Below, piece after piece: positions 1 through 6,894 of a stretch of 64,000 nucleotides of DNA (position 1 is the stretch's first letter; the number at the start of each line of letters is the position of its first letter). The notes under the pieces were generated by a model. It did no database searches, had not been told where the DNA came from, and saw only the letters and a program-made list of their open reading frames with translations. The stretch is from Massilia phosphatilytica (lineage in GTDB: Bacteria; Pseudomonadota; Gammaproteobacteria; Burkholderiales; Burkholderiaceae_D), in contig NZ_PUIP01000011.1 in the NCBI RefSeq assembly GCF_002968015.1, positions 1-64,000 on the forward strand, written 5' to 3'. Made by a program: the position numbers and the translations under genes.

Positions 1-36
1 TTGAAGGATTATTATCCCTGAGCGACAATCAACCCG

Positions 37-53
37 CACGGCTCTCAGCCGTG
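37..53 (-). terminator. hairpin overlapping a stop codon
   Basis: A 7-bp inverted repeat with a 3-base loop (arms 37-43 and 47-53) covers the stop codon of the minus-strand gene that ends at 45. No T-run follows it on the minus strand, so it is only a possible weak terminator or RNA 3' end. Confidence 0.3.
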
Positions 54-851
54 ATTAACTGATCGGGGACCCAGCCCCTCGAGAATCACTTCTCGTACAC
101 CACTTCTGGGGACACCATCATAGAAACCGTAATCGAGTTCTTCGTAGCGCAGCGCGTCCACGAAAATCTGATCGGGGTCGGGGGAGTGGCGTATGTCCGA
201 CACTTTCAAGAAGATGCGTTCGGAGCGCTGGCCCATCGATTGCACGTAGGGCTGACCAGTCAGGAACTCGGGGTTGTCCAGGGCGAGCATCGCGTCATCC
301 AGCGGGATTTCGACCTCGACAAACGCTTCATCTAGAGCGTTGTTGAGGACCTTTCCTAGCCCCGCGATGTGCACGACGACCCCTTCCGACAATAGGGCGT
401 CCATCCCTTCCACATTGCCGCCGTAATTGCCTGCCGCGTTCGCCGCATCAAGAAGGGACAGGTCGACCACGTAGGCGTTCATCGGGTTCTGGTAGTAGAC
501 AGCGCCGCCCGCATTCGTGTTCAGCGGTTCGCCGGACCAGTATTCGATGATCTCCTTGTAGCGCGGGGGAAGATTGGGGGCCTTCTCAAAGATACAGCCG
601 CGTAGGTTGGCGGGAATGCTCACGCGCTCCGAGTAGTCGGCGCCGCCGGTGCACAGGCTGGCGACGAGTAGGGCACCTTCCGGCAACGGGGCGAGATTGA
701 GCTTGTGGGTGGTCTTGAGATAGTAGCCTTCCTTGTGGGTGAGGTCAGTTGCTTCGTTGTCCGCCAAGCAGCAGCGGTCGTAGTAGTCGAGATCCTTGAT
801 TTTGTGGACGGTCGCCATCGCTTCCTTTGTTACGTAGATCGTGACGGTCAT
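45..851 (-). CDS. hypothetical protein, 268 aa
   Basis: I do not recognise the family. The protein is acidic and soluble-looking, with no signal peptide or membrane helix. It has a central Ala/Gly/Asn-rich stretch (about residues 135-150) and a C-terminal half rich in Asp and Glu. The start at 851 has an AAAGG ribosome site 7 bases upstream and lies 20 bases after the stop of the preceding minus-strand gene, so the two are probably co-transcribed. It is the last of at least three same-strand genes that open the island. Nothing here points to a biochemical function. Confidence 0.7.
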   Translation of the reverse strand: MTVTIYVTKEAMATVHKIKDLDYYDRCCLADNEATDLTHKEGYYLKTTHKLNLAPLPEGALLVASLCTGGADYSERVSIPANLRGCIFEKAPNLPPRYKEIIEYWSGEPLNTNAGGAVYYQNPMNAYVVDLSLLDAANAAGNYGGNVEGMDALLSEGVVVHIAGLGKVLNNALDEAFVEVEIPLDDAMLALDNPEFLTGQPYVQSMGQRSERIFLKVSDIRHSPDPDQIFVDALRYEELDYGFYDGVPRSGVREVILEGLGPRSVNHG

Positions 852-871
852 GGGTGGCCTTTCTGGGTTGG

Positions 872-1426
872 TTACGGGGCGGGGCAGTCGATGACGGTGA
901 AGCCCTTGCGCATCAGCTTGAGCTTGTGGCGCTGTTCGATCTGCGGCCGGTGCGGCGCGTAGTGCGTCAGGTTGCGGGGTGCGGTGATGCGGCTTGCTCG
1001 CTTCGTCCTAATGGCATGCCGGATGGCTACTTCTCCGATGGCCTCATCGAAGTAGAACCGGCGGTTGCCAAACGCTGCGCGGTCGATGTCGTACTGCGGA
1101 CCCTCGACTGCGAACTGCATTGCCTGGACGTGGGAGCGCATTAGGACGAGTTGGACTACCTTGTCGGTTCGTTGTGACTTTCCGATGAAGTAGCGTGGTC
1201 GGTTCCCGATCCTGGGTAGCTCCCTGAACACGTAGTCGAAGGTGTCCTGAATGCGAACCAGTTCCCGGCTGTCGGTTGCGATGAGGTCTATATCGGTGAA
1301 TTCGGGGTGAACGGTGGGGCAGGCGATGTGCTTTAGAAGGCCTCCGAAGATGTAGACGTTCGGCGCGCGCATCAGGTAACGCACGAGCCGCCCCGCTTCC
1401 CACGCTGTTGAGTAGTTGCTGGTCAT
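872..1426 (-). CDS. putative nucleotidyltransferase-fold protein, 184 aa
   Basis: Residues 24-49 resemble the core of a polymerase-beta-type nucleotidyltransferase: a strand leading to Gly28-Gly29, then Asp45-x-Asp47 (FTDIDLIATD). That is the usual GG ... DxD pattern that binds nucleotide and metal. The C-terminal third is basic and has no motif I know. Small proteins of this fold act as tRNA-modifying enzymes, minimal nucleotidyltransferase antitoxins or AbiEii-type toxins, but no HEPN-like or AbiEi-like partner is adjacent, so the role is open. It lies 28 bases after the 186-residue gene and 20 bases before the 268-residue gene, in one apparent operon. Confidence 0.6.
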   Translation of the reverse strand: MTSNYSTAWEAGRLVRYLMRAPNVYIFGGLLKHIACPTVHPEFTDIDLIATDSRELVRIQDTFDYVFRELPRIGNRPRYFIGKSQRTDKVVQLVLMRSHVQAMQFAVEGPQYDIDRAAFGNRRFYFDEAIGEVAIRHAIRTKRASRITAPRNLTHYAPHRPQIEQRHKLKLMRKGFTVIDCPAP

Positions 1427-1454
1427 GAGGTCGGTCCTTGAGTGATTGTGTTTG

Positions 1455-2015
1455 CTATTTCTTCACGCGCCGAGGTGGATCTTTTTCGTCAGCGGACGGC
1501 GTAGAGGCTTCCTTGTCTTCGGCCTTCTCTTCCTTACTTACTAGCTCTGATTCGAGCAGCCGCCCCGGCTCGGCGAGCACGGACGCTTTCCATGCGGCCC
1601 AATCGCCGGACATAACGTGGCGGCCTTCCGTGTCGGGAGCGAGAGCCAGCAAGCCCTCGGCGCGCAGGATAGCGGCGAGGAATCCCGCGTTATTGCTGGA
1701 CCGGCCGGTGAACGCCGTCTGCAACAATTTGGAGGGGAAGGGCTGATCTTGCGGATGCGCGGTAAGGCAGGATTCGACGTTACCGAAGGCGATGACTTCC
1801 TTGCTGAAGTAGCCGCCGCCCTCGTTACCCACGATCTTGAACGACGGGTCATGACGCTGGTTGTCGGTAAGGATTTGATAGTGGATTCCGCCTTCGGCAT
1901 GTTTGCCCAGCTTCATAGCCTTGGCGGACTTGAGCAGCCAGCAGCCCCGGAGGCCGGTCGCTCCGGTCGTTTCGGCGGGCACGTCGCCGATGTTTGTTGT
2001 TTCTGCTTGGTTCAT
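1455..2015 (-). CDS. hypothetical protein, 186 aa, charged C-terminal tail
   Basis: The family is not recognised. The first 130 residues look like a folded soluble domain. The last 30 are a low-complexity run of Lys, Glu, Asp and Ser (about residues 155-186) ending in basic residues. It is the first gene of the minus-strand set 2015-45. The hairpin at 2055-2087 lies 40 bases upstream of its start, so the gene may be transcribed by read-through of that hairpin or from a promoter just after it. A weak purine-rich ribosome site precedes the ATG. Confidence 0.65.
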   Translation of the reverse strand: MNQAETTNIGDVPAETTGATGLRGCWLLKSAKAMKLGKHAEGGIHYQILTDNQRHDPSFKIVGNEGGGYFSKEVIAFGNVESCLTAHPQDQPFPSKLLQTAFTGRSSNNAGFLAAILRAEGLLALAPDTEGRHVMSGDWAAWKASVLAEPGRLLESELVSKEEKAEDKEASTPSADEKDPPRRVKK

Positions 2016-2054
2016 TTGATTTCTCTACAGGTCGTTTAACTGGTTGGGATAAGA

Positions 2055-2087
2055 AAAGCCCCACACCGTTTACCGGTATGGAGCTTT
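2055..2087 (-). terminator. terminator-like hairpin ending GGGGCTTTTCT (minus strand)
   Basis: AAAGC at 2055-2059 pairs with GCTTT at 2083-2087, with further CC/GG and ACCG/CGGT pairs inside. Read on the minus strand the hairpin is followed by TTTTCTT, as in an intrinsic terminator. It lies between the 55-residue gene and the 186-residue gene and could act as an attenuator. Confidence 0.5.
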
Positions 2088-2134
2088 CATTGATGCTCGG
2101 TAGCGGCGGCATACACGCTCACCGTTCCACAGTT

Positions 2135-2302
2135 CTAGCGCCGGAAGCTCAGCGTGAACGTCAGGTCCAGACTGCTCGGCAGAAATGCTTCCTTGATGTC
2201 AGGCAGCATGGTCGGGTAATTGTTCGGCCTAGTTGGCCGGGGCGATGCGTTGATCTTGTTGCTCGACCATTGCGAGTTCGGAGGAGTGATAAATTTCTTC
2301 AT
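2135..2302 (-). CDS. small hypothetical protein, 55 aa
   Basis: An open frame of 55 codons starts with ATG at 2302, has an AAGGA ribosome site about 10 bases upstream and ends with TAG at 2135. The product begins MKKFITPPNSQW and is rich in Pro, Asn and Ser with a basic end; it has no membrane helix. Terminator-like hairpins lie on both sides (2337-2369 upstream, 2055-2087 downstream), and it runs in the same direction as the three following genes. No family is recognised. The case rests on the ribosome site, position and unbroken frame; comparison with relatives would decide. Confidence 0.45.
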   Translation of the reverse strand: MKKFITPPNSQWSSNKINASPRPTRPNNYPTMLPDIKEAFLPSSLDLTFTLSFRR

Positions 2303-2336
2303 TGATTAGAGTTCCTTGATACACGCTGAAATAGAA

Positions 2337-2369
2337 AAGCCCCTTGTCCGGATTGCGGGCAAGGGGCTT
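2337..2369 (-). terminator. intrinsic terminator, minus strand
   Basis: A 10-bp perfect stem (2337-2346 with 2360-2369) has an inner CCG/CGG pair and is followed on the minus strand by TTTTC. It would end minus-strand transcripts coming from 2.4-3.0 kb. It resembles the hairpin at 2055-2087 in having a GGGGCTTTTCT 3' flank. Confidence 0.65.
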
Positions 2370-2426
2370 CATGATTTGTTGCAAATAAATAATATATGAC
2401 TAGAAGCGCTGTAATTTCGAATGTGG

Positions 2427-2540
2427 CTAAGTGCAGTCGGTGCCTTGCATGTCTACGGAGCAGGCTCCCGACGCTTTAGCACAAAGCAGCTGTATCTGCG
2501 AGCGCTCGGCATTTAGTGCGGTGTAGAGATCAGTGTCCAT
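2427..2540 (-). CDS. possible small protein, 37 aa
   Basis: A 37-codon minus-strand frame (begins MDTDLYTALNAERSQ) is preceded by an in-frame stop and ends 58 bases before the terminator at 2337-2369. There is no convincing ribosome site. The whole 2.37-3.37 kb stretch has no other gene I can support, so this is offered only because a terminator follows it. It may be chance. Confidence 0.2.
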   Translation of the reverse strand: MDTDLYTALNAERSQIQLLCAKASGACSVDMQGTDCT

Positions 2541-2664
2541 CCGGTGGCCACATTATCGAATGGCTACGTCTCCCGATATTATTTGCGATACCTACAATAG
2601 CGGTTTGGCTCGCTGGGTACCACCTTGAAGACGGCTCTTCCTCCTGCGCTGAGTGTTAATGGCT

Positions 2665-2945
2665 TGAAGCAAGTTCCTGGTCAAGGAACTCGCTTTTCTC
2701 GGTCCCGTCACTGACGCAAATCCTCAAAAGGCTTACGCAGTCGGTGCGAGACTCGCATAGCGCTGCGTAGCAAGCGTGGCCGAGGTGCGCGGAAGACGCA
2801 TGGCGTGCCATGCTATGACAAGCAGCAATGGCTGCGCTTGGCGAGCACGCGCTACGCGGCTCGCACCTAGCAAGAGCGCTAAGTGCGACGTCAAAGGGCT
2901 TTCTTACTTCGGTCGCAAGTAGCGCACCTGACGGACGTTCCGAGC
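2665..2945. other. palindrome-dense non-coding block
   Basis: About 280 bases hold a chain of nested inverted repeats. There is a terminator-like hairpin at 2667-2697 (7-bp stem plus 4-bp base). A two-tier hairpin follows (TACGCAG 2734-2740 with CTGCGTA 2763-2769, enclosing TGCGA/TCGCA). GCATGGC at 2798-2804 faces GCCATGC at 2807-2813. AGGTGCG at 2783-2789 pairs with CGCACCT at 2862-2868. TCGG/CCGA and CCGTCA/TGACGG (2699-2710 with 2929-2943) could close the whole block. It lies about 430 bases upstream of the retron operon. It could be a structured RNA or a replication or recombination site; direction is unknown. Confidence 0.45.
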
Positions 2946-3009
2946 CACTACGTATGCACTGTGTCACGACCGAATGTGCGTAAATTTTCACTGACAGTAA
3001 AAATTCTTG

Positions 3010-3039
3010 TTGATTTCTGCATTACGGCTGTGTTCTAAT
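3010..3039 (+). promoter_or_regulatory. candidate promoter for retron RNA/operon
   Basis: TTGATT at 3010-3015 and TCTAAT at 3034-3039 are 18 bases apart, with a TG just upstream of the second box (extended -10). Transcription would begin near 3046, just before a run of hairpins and 320 bases before the first retron gene. Confidence 0.4.
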
Positions 3040-3369
3040 AGCTTCAGGCCGAGTGATACCGCTCGGATGATGTTCGATGTATGTGTACTTCAGTACCCGA
3101 AGTTTGATAGCAAAAAGCTGCTTAACGATCCTGGACGTTTTCAGGATTGCCCACTTCCAGAAGTAGGCTAAATTCCCCGCAACGGGCCGCATTGCCCGGA
3201 GCGACGAGTGCTAACCGACCGCGAGCCAGTTGCCATGTGCAGCGAACGAACGGTGGGGCAGCGCTCGAAGGGTTTCGACTGGTAATGGGCTTGTTATGTC
3301 GGGCTGGCACCTTCCGGCTTATTTGCTAACGGGGCAGGGCAATTTCGCCCGGATTGAAGGACGCTTATT
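3040..3369 (+). ncRNA. candidate retron non-coding RNA / long leader
   Basis: This 330-base gene-free stretch lies between the candidate promoter and the retron operon, where a retron msr-msd RNA is expected. It begins with AGC followed by a 7-bp hairpin (3049-3055 with 3060-3066, including one G-U pair), then smaller hairpins at 3085-3096, 3128-3147 and 3153-3164. A guanosine in an AGC context followed by short hairpins fits the msr part of known retrons. I could not find a convincing a1/a2 closing pair, so extent and even identity are uncertain. Confidence 0.35.
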
Positions 3370-3600
3370 ATGCAGCCACATACTCTCGAAACAAGTATCA
3401 GCACGTTGAAAAACCTGCGCGATACGTATCATAGCCAGCTCGACATGCGTGCAGTTGCTGAGTTGAACACCGTCATCGCTGAATTGGAGATTGTCAGCCG
3501 ACAGGAAGGATCGGAGCGCAGAACGGTAGCTTGCTATCGTGCGTTTCAAGTAATTGCAGACTTCCTTCGTCTGGCTAGCAACATTCGAGACCTGATGTGA
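3370..3600 (+). CDS. small helical protein, first gene of the retron operon, 76 aa
   Basis: The protein is short, almost entirely helix-forming and mildly acidic, with no signal peptide or membrane helix and no motif I recognise. It has an ATG start with GAAGGA about 8 bases upstream, and ends 52 bases before the XRE regulator on the same strand. The order small gene, XRE gene, reverse transcriptase suggests it belongs to the retron unit, perhaps as a small accessory or antitoxin-like subunit. That role is inferred from position only. Confidence 0.6.
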   Translation: MQPHTLETSISTLKNLRDTYHSQLDMRAVAELNTVIAELEIVSRQEGSERRTVACYRAFQVIADFLRLASNIRDLM

Positions 3601-3652
3601 TGTTTAGCCGAGCTCCTGCACAACAAGCCCATTAATTTTTTGATTGAATATC

Positions 3653-3943
3653 ATGAACCTTGGCAAAGCGATCCAGACTAGTCGCCAACGCCGAAAGCTT
3701 TCTCAAGAGGCTCTTGCGAAGCTGGCCGGGTGTTCGGTTTCCTATCTTTCGATGCTTGAGAACTCCAAGCGCGACCCAACCATATCTACGGTCGAGAAGA
3801 TTGCAGCTGCACTAAAGATTCCTGTCGAGATTTTATTTTTCCTTGCTGCTGAGAAGGGCGAACTTGCAGGCATTAACAAGGAGCTTGCGGGACAGTTAGC
3901 ATTGACTGCTTTGGAGCTTTTGGATGAAAAAGCCCCCGAATAG
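3653..3943 (+). CDS. XRE-family HTH protein, retron-associated
   Basis: The 96-residue protein is an HTH_3/XRE DNA-binding domain (about residues 3-60: GKAIQTSRQRRKLSQEALAK, then SVSYLSMLENSKRDPT) with a short helical tail. I chose ATG 3653; a TTG at 3644 in frame would add three residues. Its 3' end overlaps the reverse transcriptase start by 20 bases, so the two are translationally coupled. One described retron class pairs the reverse transcriptase with a Cro/C1-type HTH protein (Type VI in the published typing scheme, from memory). It may be the effector, or a repressor of the operon. Confidence 0.85.
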   Translation: MNLGKAIQTSRQRRKLSQEALAKLAGCSVSYLSMLENSKRDPTISTVEKIAAALKIPVEILFFLAAEKGELAGINKELAGQLALTALELLDEKAPE

Positions 3944-4973
3944 TGACAAGAGTATTCCGTATTATCCGTGTGAGCCAATCCATAGCATCGCTGCGCTCGA
4001 AATGGCACTGGGAATCCCTGAGCGATGGTTAAAGCGCATCGCTGCGGCAGCAAATCAATCATATCGACTGGCAGCGGAAGAAATAAAAAAAGACGGAAGC
4101 AAGCGCCAGACCTTCGACGCTTATCCGCGCCTGAAATATGCTCAGAGACGCATCAAAGATCGCATTCTAAGCCGTGTCGAGTACCCGGATTACTTGAACG
4201 GAAGTCTTAAGGGACGCAGTCCTCGTAAAAATGCTGAAGCCCACGTAGGCGCAAAAATTACAATTGGCGAAGACATTGCCAACTTTTTCCCGACAATTTC
4301 GTCTACCCTTGTGAAGGCGATGTGGTGCGGCCTGTTTGGGTTTTCTGAGGAGGTCGCAAATCTCCTGACACTGCTCACGGTGAAGGATGACGGCGTGCCG
4401 CAGGGGGCCGTTACCAGTTCCTACTTGGCTAACCTGGTCTTTTGGGCCAGAGAGCCCCAACTCTACAAGCAGTTCCAGCGTCGCGGCTACCAGTACACCC
4501 GCTATGTAGATGATATTAGCGTTTCATGCAAGCGTCGCATTACCGATAGCGAGAAGTCGGAAATTATCTCCAGTGTCTATGCGATGCTCCGCAGCGCTGG
4601 CGTTCAACCCAAGCGCCAGAAGCATGAGGTGCACACAGCAGGGGCGCGAATCGTAACAACGAAGCTCGTGCATAACGTCAGAGTTGCTTTGCCCAAGGAA
4701 ATGCGCCGAGGCATTCGCACGTCCGTCTTTCAGCTTGAGGCCAGAGCTGCCTTTGGCGAGCATGATGAGGCACTTCATAAAGAGCTTTTAACGGTATCGA
4801 GCCGCGTTGGTCTGTTGAACAGCTTTCATCCTTCCGAAGGGGCACCCTTAAAGGCGCGCTTAAAAAAGTTACGGAAAATGATTGAAGATGCTGCTCAGGG
4901 CCTGCAACGTACACAAGATGTAGGCCGGCAAGCCGTTGGCATTTCCAACTCGGAACCTGCACCTTGGGACTAA
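3924..4973 (+). CDS. retron-type reverse transcriptase
   Basis: The 349-residue protein carries all the main group marks of a retron reverse transcriptase: the NAxxH motif (103-107), the catalytic DI..FFP segment (Asp117), GVPQG (157-161) and the active-site YVDD (194-197). The usual retron VTG motif reads VTT here (244-246), followed by the expected LP..MRRGIR basic helix. Retron enzymes copy part of a linked RNA into single-stranded DNA that stays joined to it, and the complex guards a toxic partner against phage. A GGAG ribosome site lies inside the upstream HTH gene. The length is typical, with no fused extra domain. Confidence 0.92.
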   Translation: MKKPPNSDKSIPYYPCEPIHSIAALEMALGIPERWLKRIAAAANQSYRLAAEEIKKDGSKRQTFDAYPRLKYAQRRIKDRILSRVEYPDYLNGSLKGRSPRKNAEAHVGAKITIGEDIANFFPTISSTLVKAMWCGLFGFSEEVANLLTLLTVKDDGVPQGAVTSSYLANLVFWAREPQLYKQFQRRGYQYTRYVDDISVSCKRRITDSEKSEIISSVYAMLRSAGVQPKRQKHEVHTAGARIVTTKLVHNVRVALPKEMRRGIRTSVFQLEARAAFGEHDEALHKELLTVSSRVGLLNSFHPSEGAPLKARLKKLRKMIEDAAQGLQRTQDVGRQAVGISNSEPAPWD

Positions 4974-5090
4974 ATAGGTGATAGCCCAGTTGGCTCGTCG
5001 GATGTTGATCGGCTCTATGCGTGATTTACCCTTCAGGCGAAGCAACTAAGTGTCTCACGGGCGAGCGCTTCCTAATGCTGTGGTCGGGTT

Positions 5091-5115
5091 CCTTGACCAA
5101 GCTTGACGGTCAGGG
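5091..5115. other. 8-bp inverted repeat between retron and integrase
   Basis: CCTTGACC (5091-5098) faces GGTCAGGG (5108-5115) with one G-T pair and a 9-base loop. No T-run follows. It could be a weak terminator for the retron operon or part of the integrase attachment region. Nothing else is recognised between 4974 and 5153. Confidence 0.3.
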
Positions 5116-5153
5116 ATGCGCTCTCGATGGCGAATCGTTATGATTGATCCCGG

Positions 5154-5172
5154 TAGTCCTAGTAAAGGACTA
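5154..5172 (+). promoter_or_regulatory. hairpin that encloses the integrase ribosome site
   Basis: TAGTCCT (5154-5160) pairs perfectly with AGGACTA (5166-5172). The Shine-Dalgarno sequence AAAGGA (5164-5169) sits in the loop and the 3' arm, 8 bases before the integrase ATG at 5178. If the RNA hairpin forms it would hide the ribosome site and limit integrase translation. It could also be a dyad operator. Confidence 0.5.
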
Positions 5173-5177
5173 TCAAC

Positions 5178-6362
5178 ATGCCGCCCGACAAAACAAGTAA
5201 CCACAATTTTTCGACCAAGTTCTGCTTCACGAAGGCCAGCCTCAACACGGCCTTGGCTTCGTTCCTTGCCTACAGCGACAAGGATCAACTCGACTGCTAC
5301 GACACGAAATGCGTCGGGCTGATCGCGGTCCTGTATCGCAGTGGTCGCATCAACTTCCGCGCTCGCCCGGTTCTTCACAAGCAGCGCCTATCCCTGGCGC
5401 TCGGGGATTACAGCGCCCACTTCACGGTCGAACAGGCACGTCTCGCCTGCACATCTGCACGCCTCCAGACTGCACAGGGCATCGATCCGCGCGCACCGAG
5501 CCGCGTCGGCATCACGTTCTCTCAGCTCTGGTCCGACCATTACTACCCGGCTGTAAAAGCTCGTAAGCGCAGCATCAAGGACGACGTGCAGAAATTCGAG
5601 CGTTGGCTGTCCAGCGAATTCGGACACCTGCCGCTGGCTGCCATCAGGTCGTCGAACATCGTGGCCTTCCTCGACATGCTGAGCGAGCGCGAGCACCTGT
5701 CGCCCGCGACCGTCAATCGCTACCTCGCCTTGCTGAAGGCGATATTCCGTTACGCCGTCGAGAATGACCTGCATACGAAGAGCCCCGCCAAGCACATCCG
5801 TCCGCTCGCAGAGGCGAACATCCGTACCCGAGTGCTGGATACGGCCGAGCGTGCCGCGTTCAAGGAGGCTTGCGATCACGAGAGCAACCGGGCTGCGGCG
5901 TCGCTGTTCATGCTGCTCTTTCTGACTGCGGCGCGACTCGGCGAAGCGCTCGCCGCCAAGGTGCATGACGTCGATCTGGCAAGCTGCACGTGGCATTTGC
6001 CGATGACGAAGTCGGGCAAGTCGGCACATATCTGCCTCAGCTCGGCGGCTGTAGAACTGCTCCGCGAGGTAATCGGCAAACGGAAGGTCGGTTATCTGTT
6101 TCCGGGCAAAGACCCGGCCAAACCCATGACGAGGCCCGCGAAGGCGTTCGAGCGAATCTGCGCGAGCGCGAGCATCGAGGGCTTCACGATCCACGACCTG
6201 CGCCGCACCTGGGCATCGATTGCCGTCAACGCGGGCGTGCCGCTGTTCACCGTCTCCAAGGCGCTGCGTCACTCGTCACCAAACGTCACGGCTGCACGCT
6301 ATGCACACCTGCAGGACCAAGCATTGATCGACGCGAACAACTTGGTTGGCGAGCTGGTGTGA
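5178..6362 (+). CDS. tyrosine site-specific recombinase (P4-type integrase)
   Basis: The 394-residue protein has an N-terminal arm-binding region with a P4-integrase-like beta segment (about 45-100), a SAM-like core-binding domain (115-215) and a C-terminal phage-integrase catalytic domain. Visible catalytic residues are Arg253, the HDLRR box (His339, Arg342), His365 and Tyr375. It would insert and excise the island by strand exchange at an attachment site. It shares clear sequence similarity with the second integrase at 8648-9832. The AlpA-like regulator and the DUF927 gene follow on the same strand. Confidence 0.93.
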   Translation: MPPDKTSNHNFSTKFCFTKASLNTALASFLAYSDKDQLDCYDTKCVGLIAVLYRSGRINFRARPVLHKQRLSLALGDYSAHFTVEQARLACTSARLQTAQGIDPRAPSRVGITFSQLWSDHYYPAVKARKRSIKDDVQKFERWLSSEFGHLPLAAIRSSNIVAFLDMLSEREHLSPATVNRYLALLKAIFRYAVENDLHTKSPAKHIRPLAEANIRTRVLDTAERAAFKEACDHESNRAAASLFMLLFLTAARLGEALAAKVHDVDLASCTWHLPMTKSGKSAHICLSSAAVELLREVIGKRKVGYLFPGKDPAKPMTRPAKAFERICASASIEGFTIHDLRRTWASIAVNAGVPLFTVSKALRHSSPNVTAARYAHLQDQALIDANNLVGELV

Positions 6363-6374
6363 TCGAAGGTATCG

Positions 6375-6400
6375 GAATGTCGCAAAACTACGACATTCCA
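6375..6400. repeat. 9-bp perfect inverted repeat after the integrase
   Basis: GGAATGTCG (6375-6383) and CGACATTCC (6392-6400) flank an 8-base spacer, followed by AAAAATATTTT. It lies 13 bases after the integrase stop. It may be a terminator, or a core-type recombination site for the integrase. Confidence 0.45.
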
Positions 6401-6485
6401 AAAATATTTTCACTCCGTGGACAGCTAAAAAGGGACGCCAAGCGGAGCTGAAAACAGGCAGGAAATTGCCTTGCCCGGCTGAAGT

Positions 6486-6507
6486 ATCGGCATGCAGCCG
6501 ATTTTTC
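6486..6507 (+). terminator. candidate terminator after the first integrase
   Basis: ATCGGC (6486-6491) pairs with GCCGAT (6497-6502) and is followed by TTTTC. A longer competing CGGCTG/CAGCCG pairing overlaps it. The rest of 6363-6696 holds an AT-rich stretch (about 6585-6680) that is the probable promoter region of the next gene; I see no other gene in it. Confidence 0.5.
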
Positions 6508-6696
6508 GGTGCGTGAACGAGTTATCTGGACGAAATCGGTTGACGGTCTTGGAGGCCGGTAAAACCCTCATCCGCCGCCTTCCATTTGCTTATGTTTACT
6601 GTTGTAAGTCACTGTTTTTCAAGACTTTTATTCGGTAGCTCATCCGCTTAATATGGGCTTGCTGAATTTTCTTAACGCAACTTAGAGGAGCATCCA

Positions 6697-6885
6697 ATGT
6701 ACGAACCGAGCAGTTATCTAACAACGAAGGAAGTGGCATCGTTGCTGCGCATCGCGCCGCAGACCCTGGAGAAAGCCCGCTCTACCGGGCTGGGTCCGCA
6801 AATCCCGTTTGTCAAGGTGGGCCGAGCAGTACGGTACGCATGCGAGGACGTGCGTGCGTGGGTGGAAACGAAAAAGAACATCTAA
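6697..6885 (+). CDS. AlpA/excisionase-like HTH regulator, 62 aa
   Basis: This is a short helix-turn-helix protein of the AlpA/HTH_17 type: YLTTKEVASLLRIAPQTLEK forms the DNA-binding helices and a small beta wing follows (FVKVGRAVRYACEDVRAWV). Members regulate integrase genes or direct excision in P4-like islands. A GAGGAG ribosome site lies 8 bases upstream of the ATG. It is 9 bases before the DUF927 gene, so the two form an operon. Confidence 0.85.
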   Translation: MYEPSSYLTTKEVASLLRIAPQTLEKARSTGLGPQIPFVKVGRAVRYACEDVRAWVETKKNI

Positions 6886-6894
6886 GAGGTAACT

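Noticed and set aside
2656-2991. A 111-codon minus-strand frame over the palindrome-dense block
   Set aside because: The product is rich in Arg, Ala, Ser and Cys with no recognisable fold. The nested inverted repeats explain the sequence better, and I see no clear ribosome site. Left as non-coding, though the terminator at 2337 keeps the question open.
3017-3376. CTGCAT and AATAGC (3017-3042) against GCTTATTATGCAG (3364-3376) as the retron a1/a2 pair
   Set aside because: The pairing is broken by a 12-base insertion and a bulge, and it would run into the coding start. Too weak to call.
5400-5500. TGCACA motifs inside the first integrase gene as more iterons
   Set aside because: They lie in coding sequence and lack the exact 9-bp period of the intergenic pairs.
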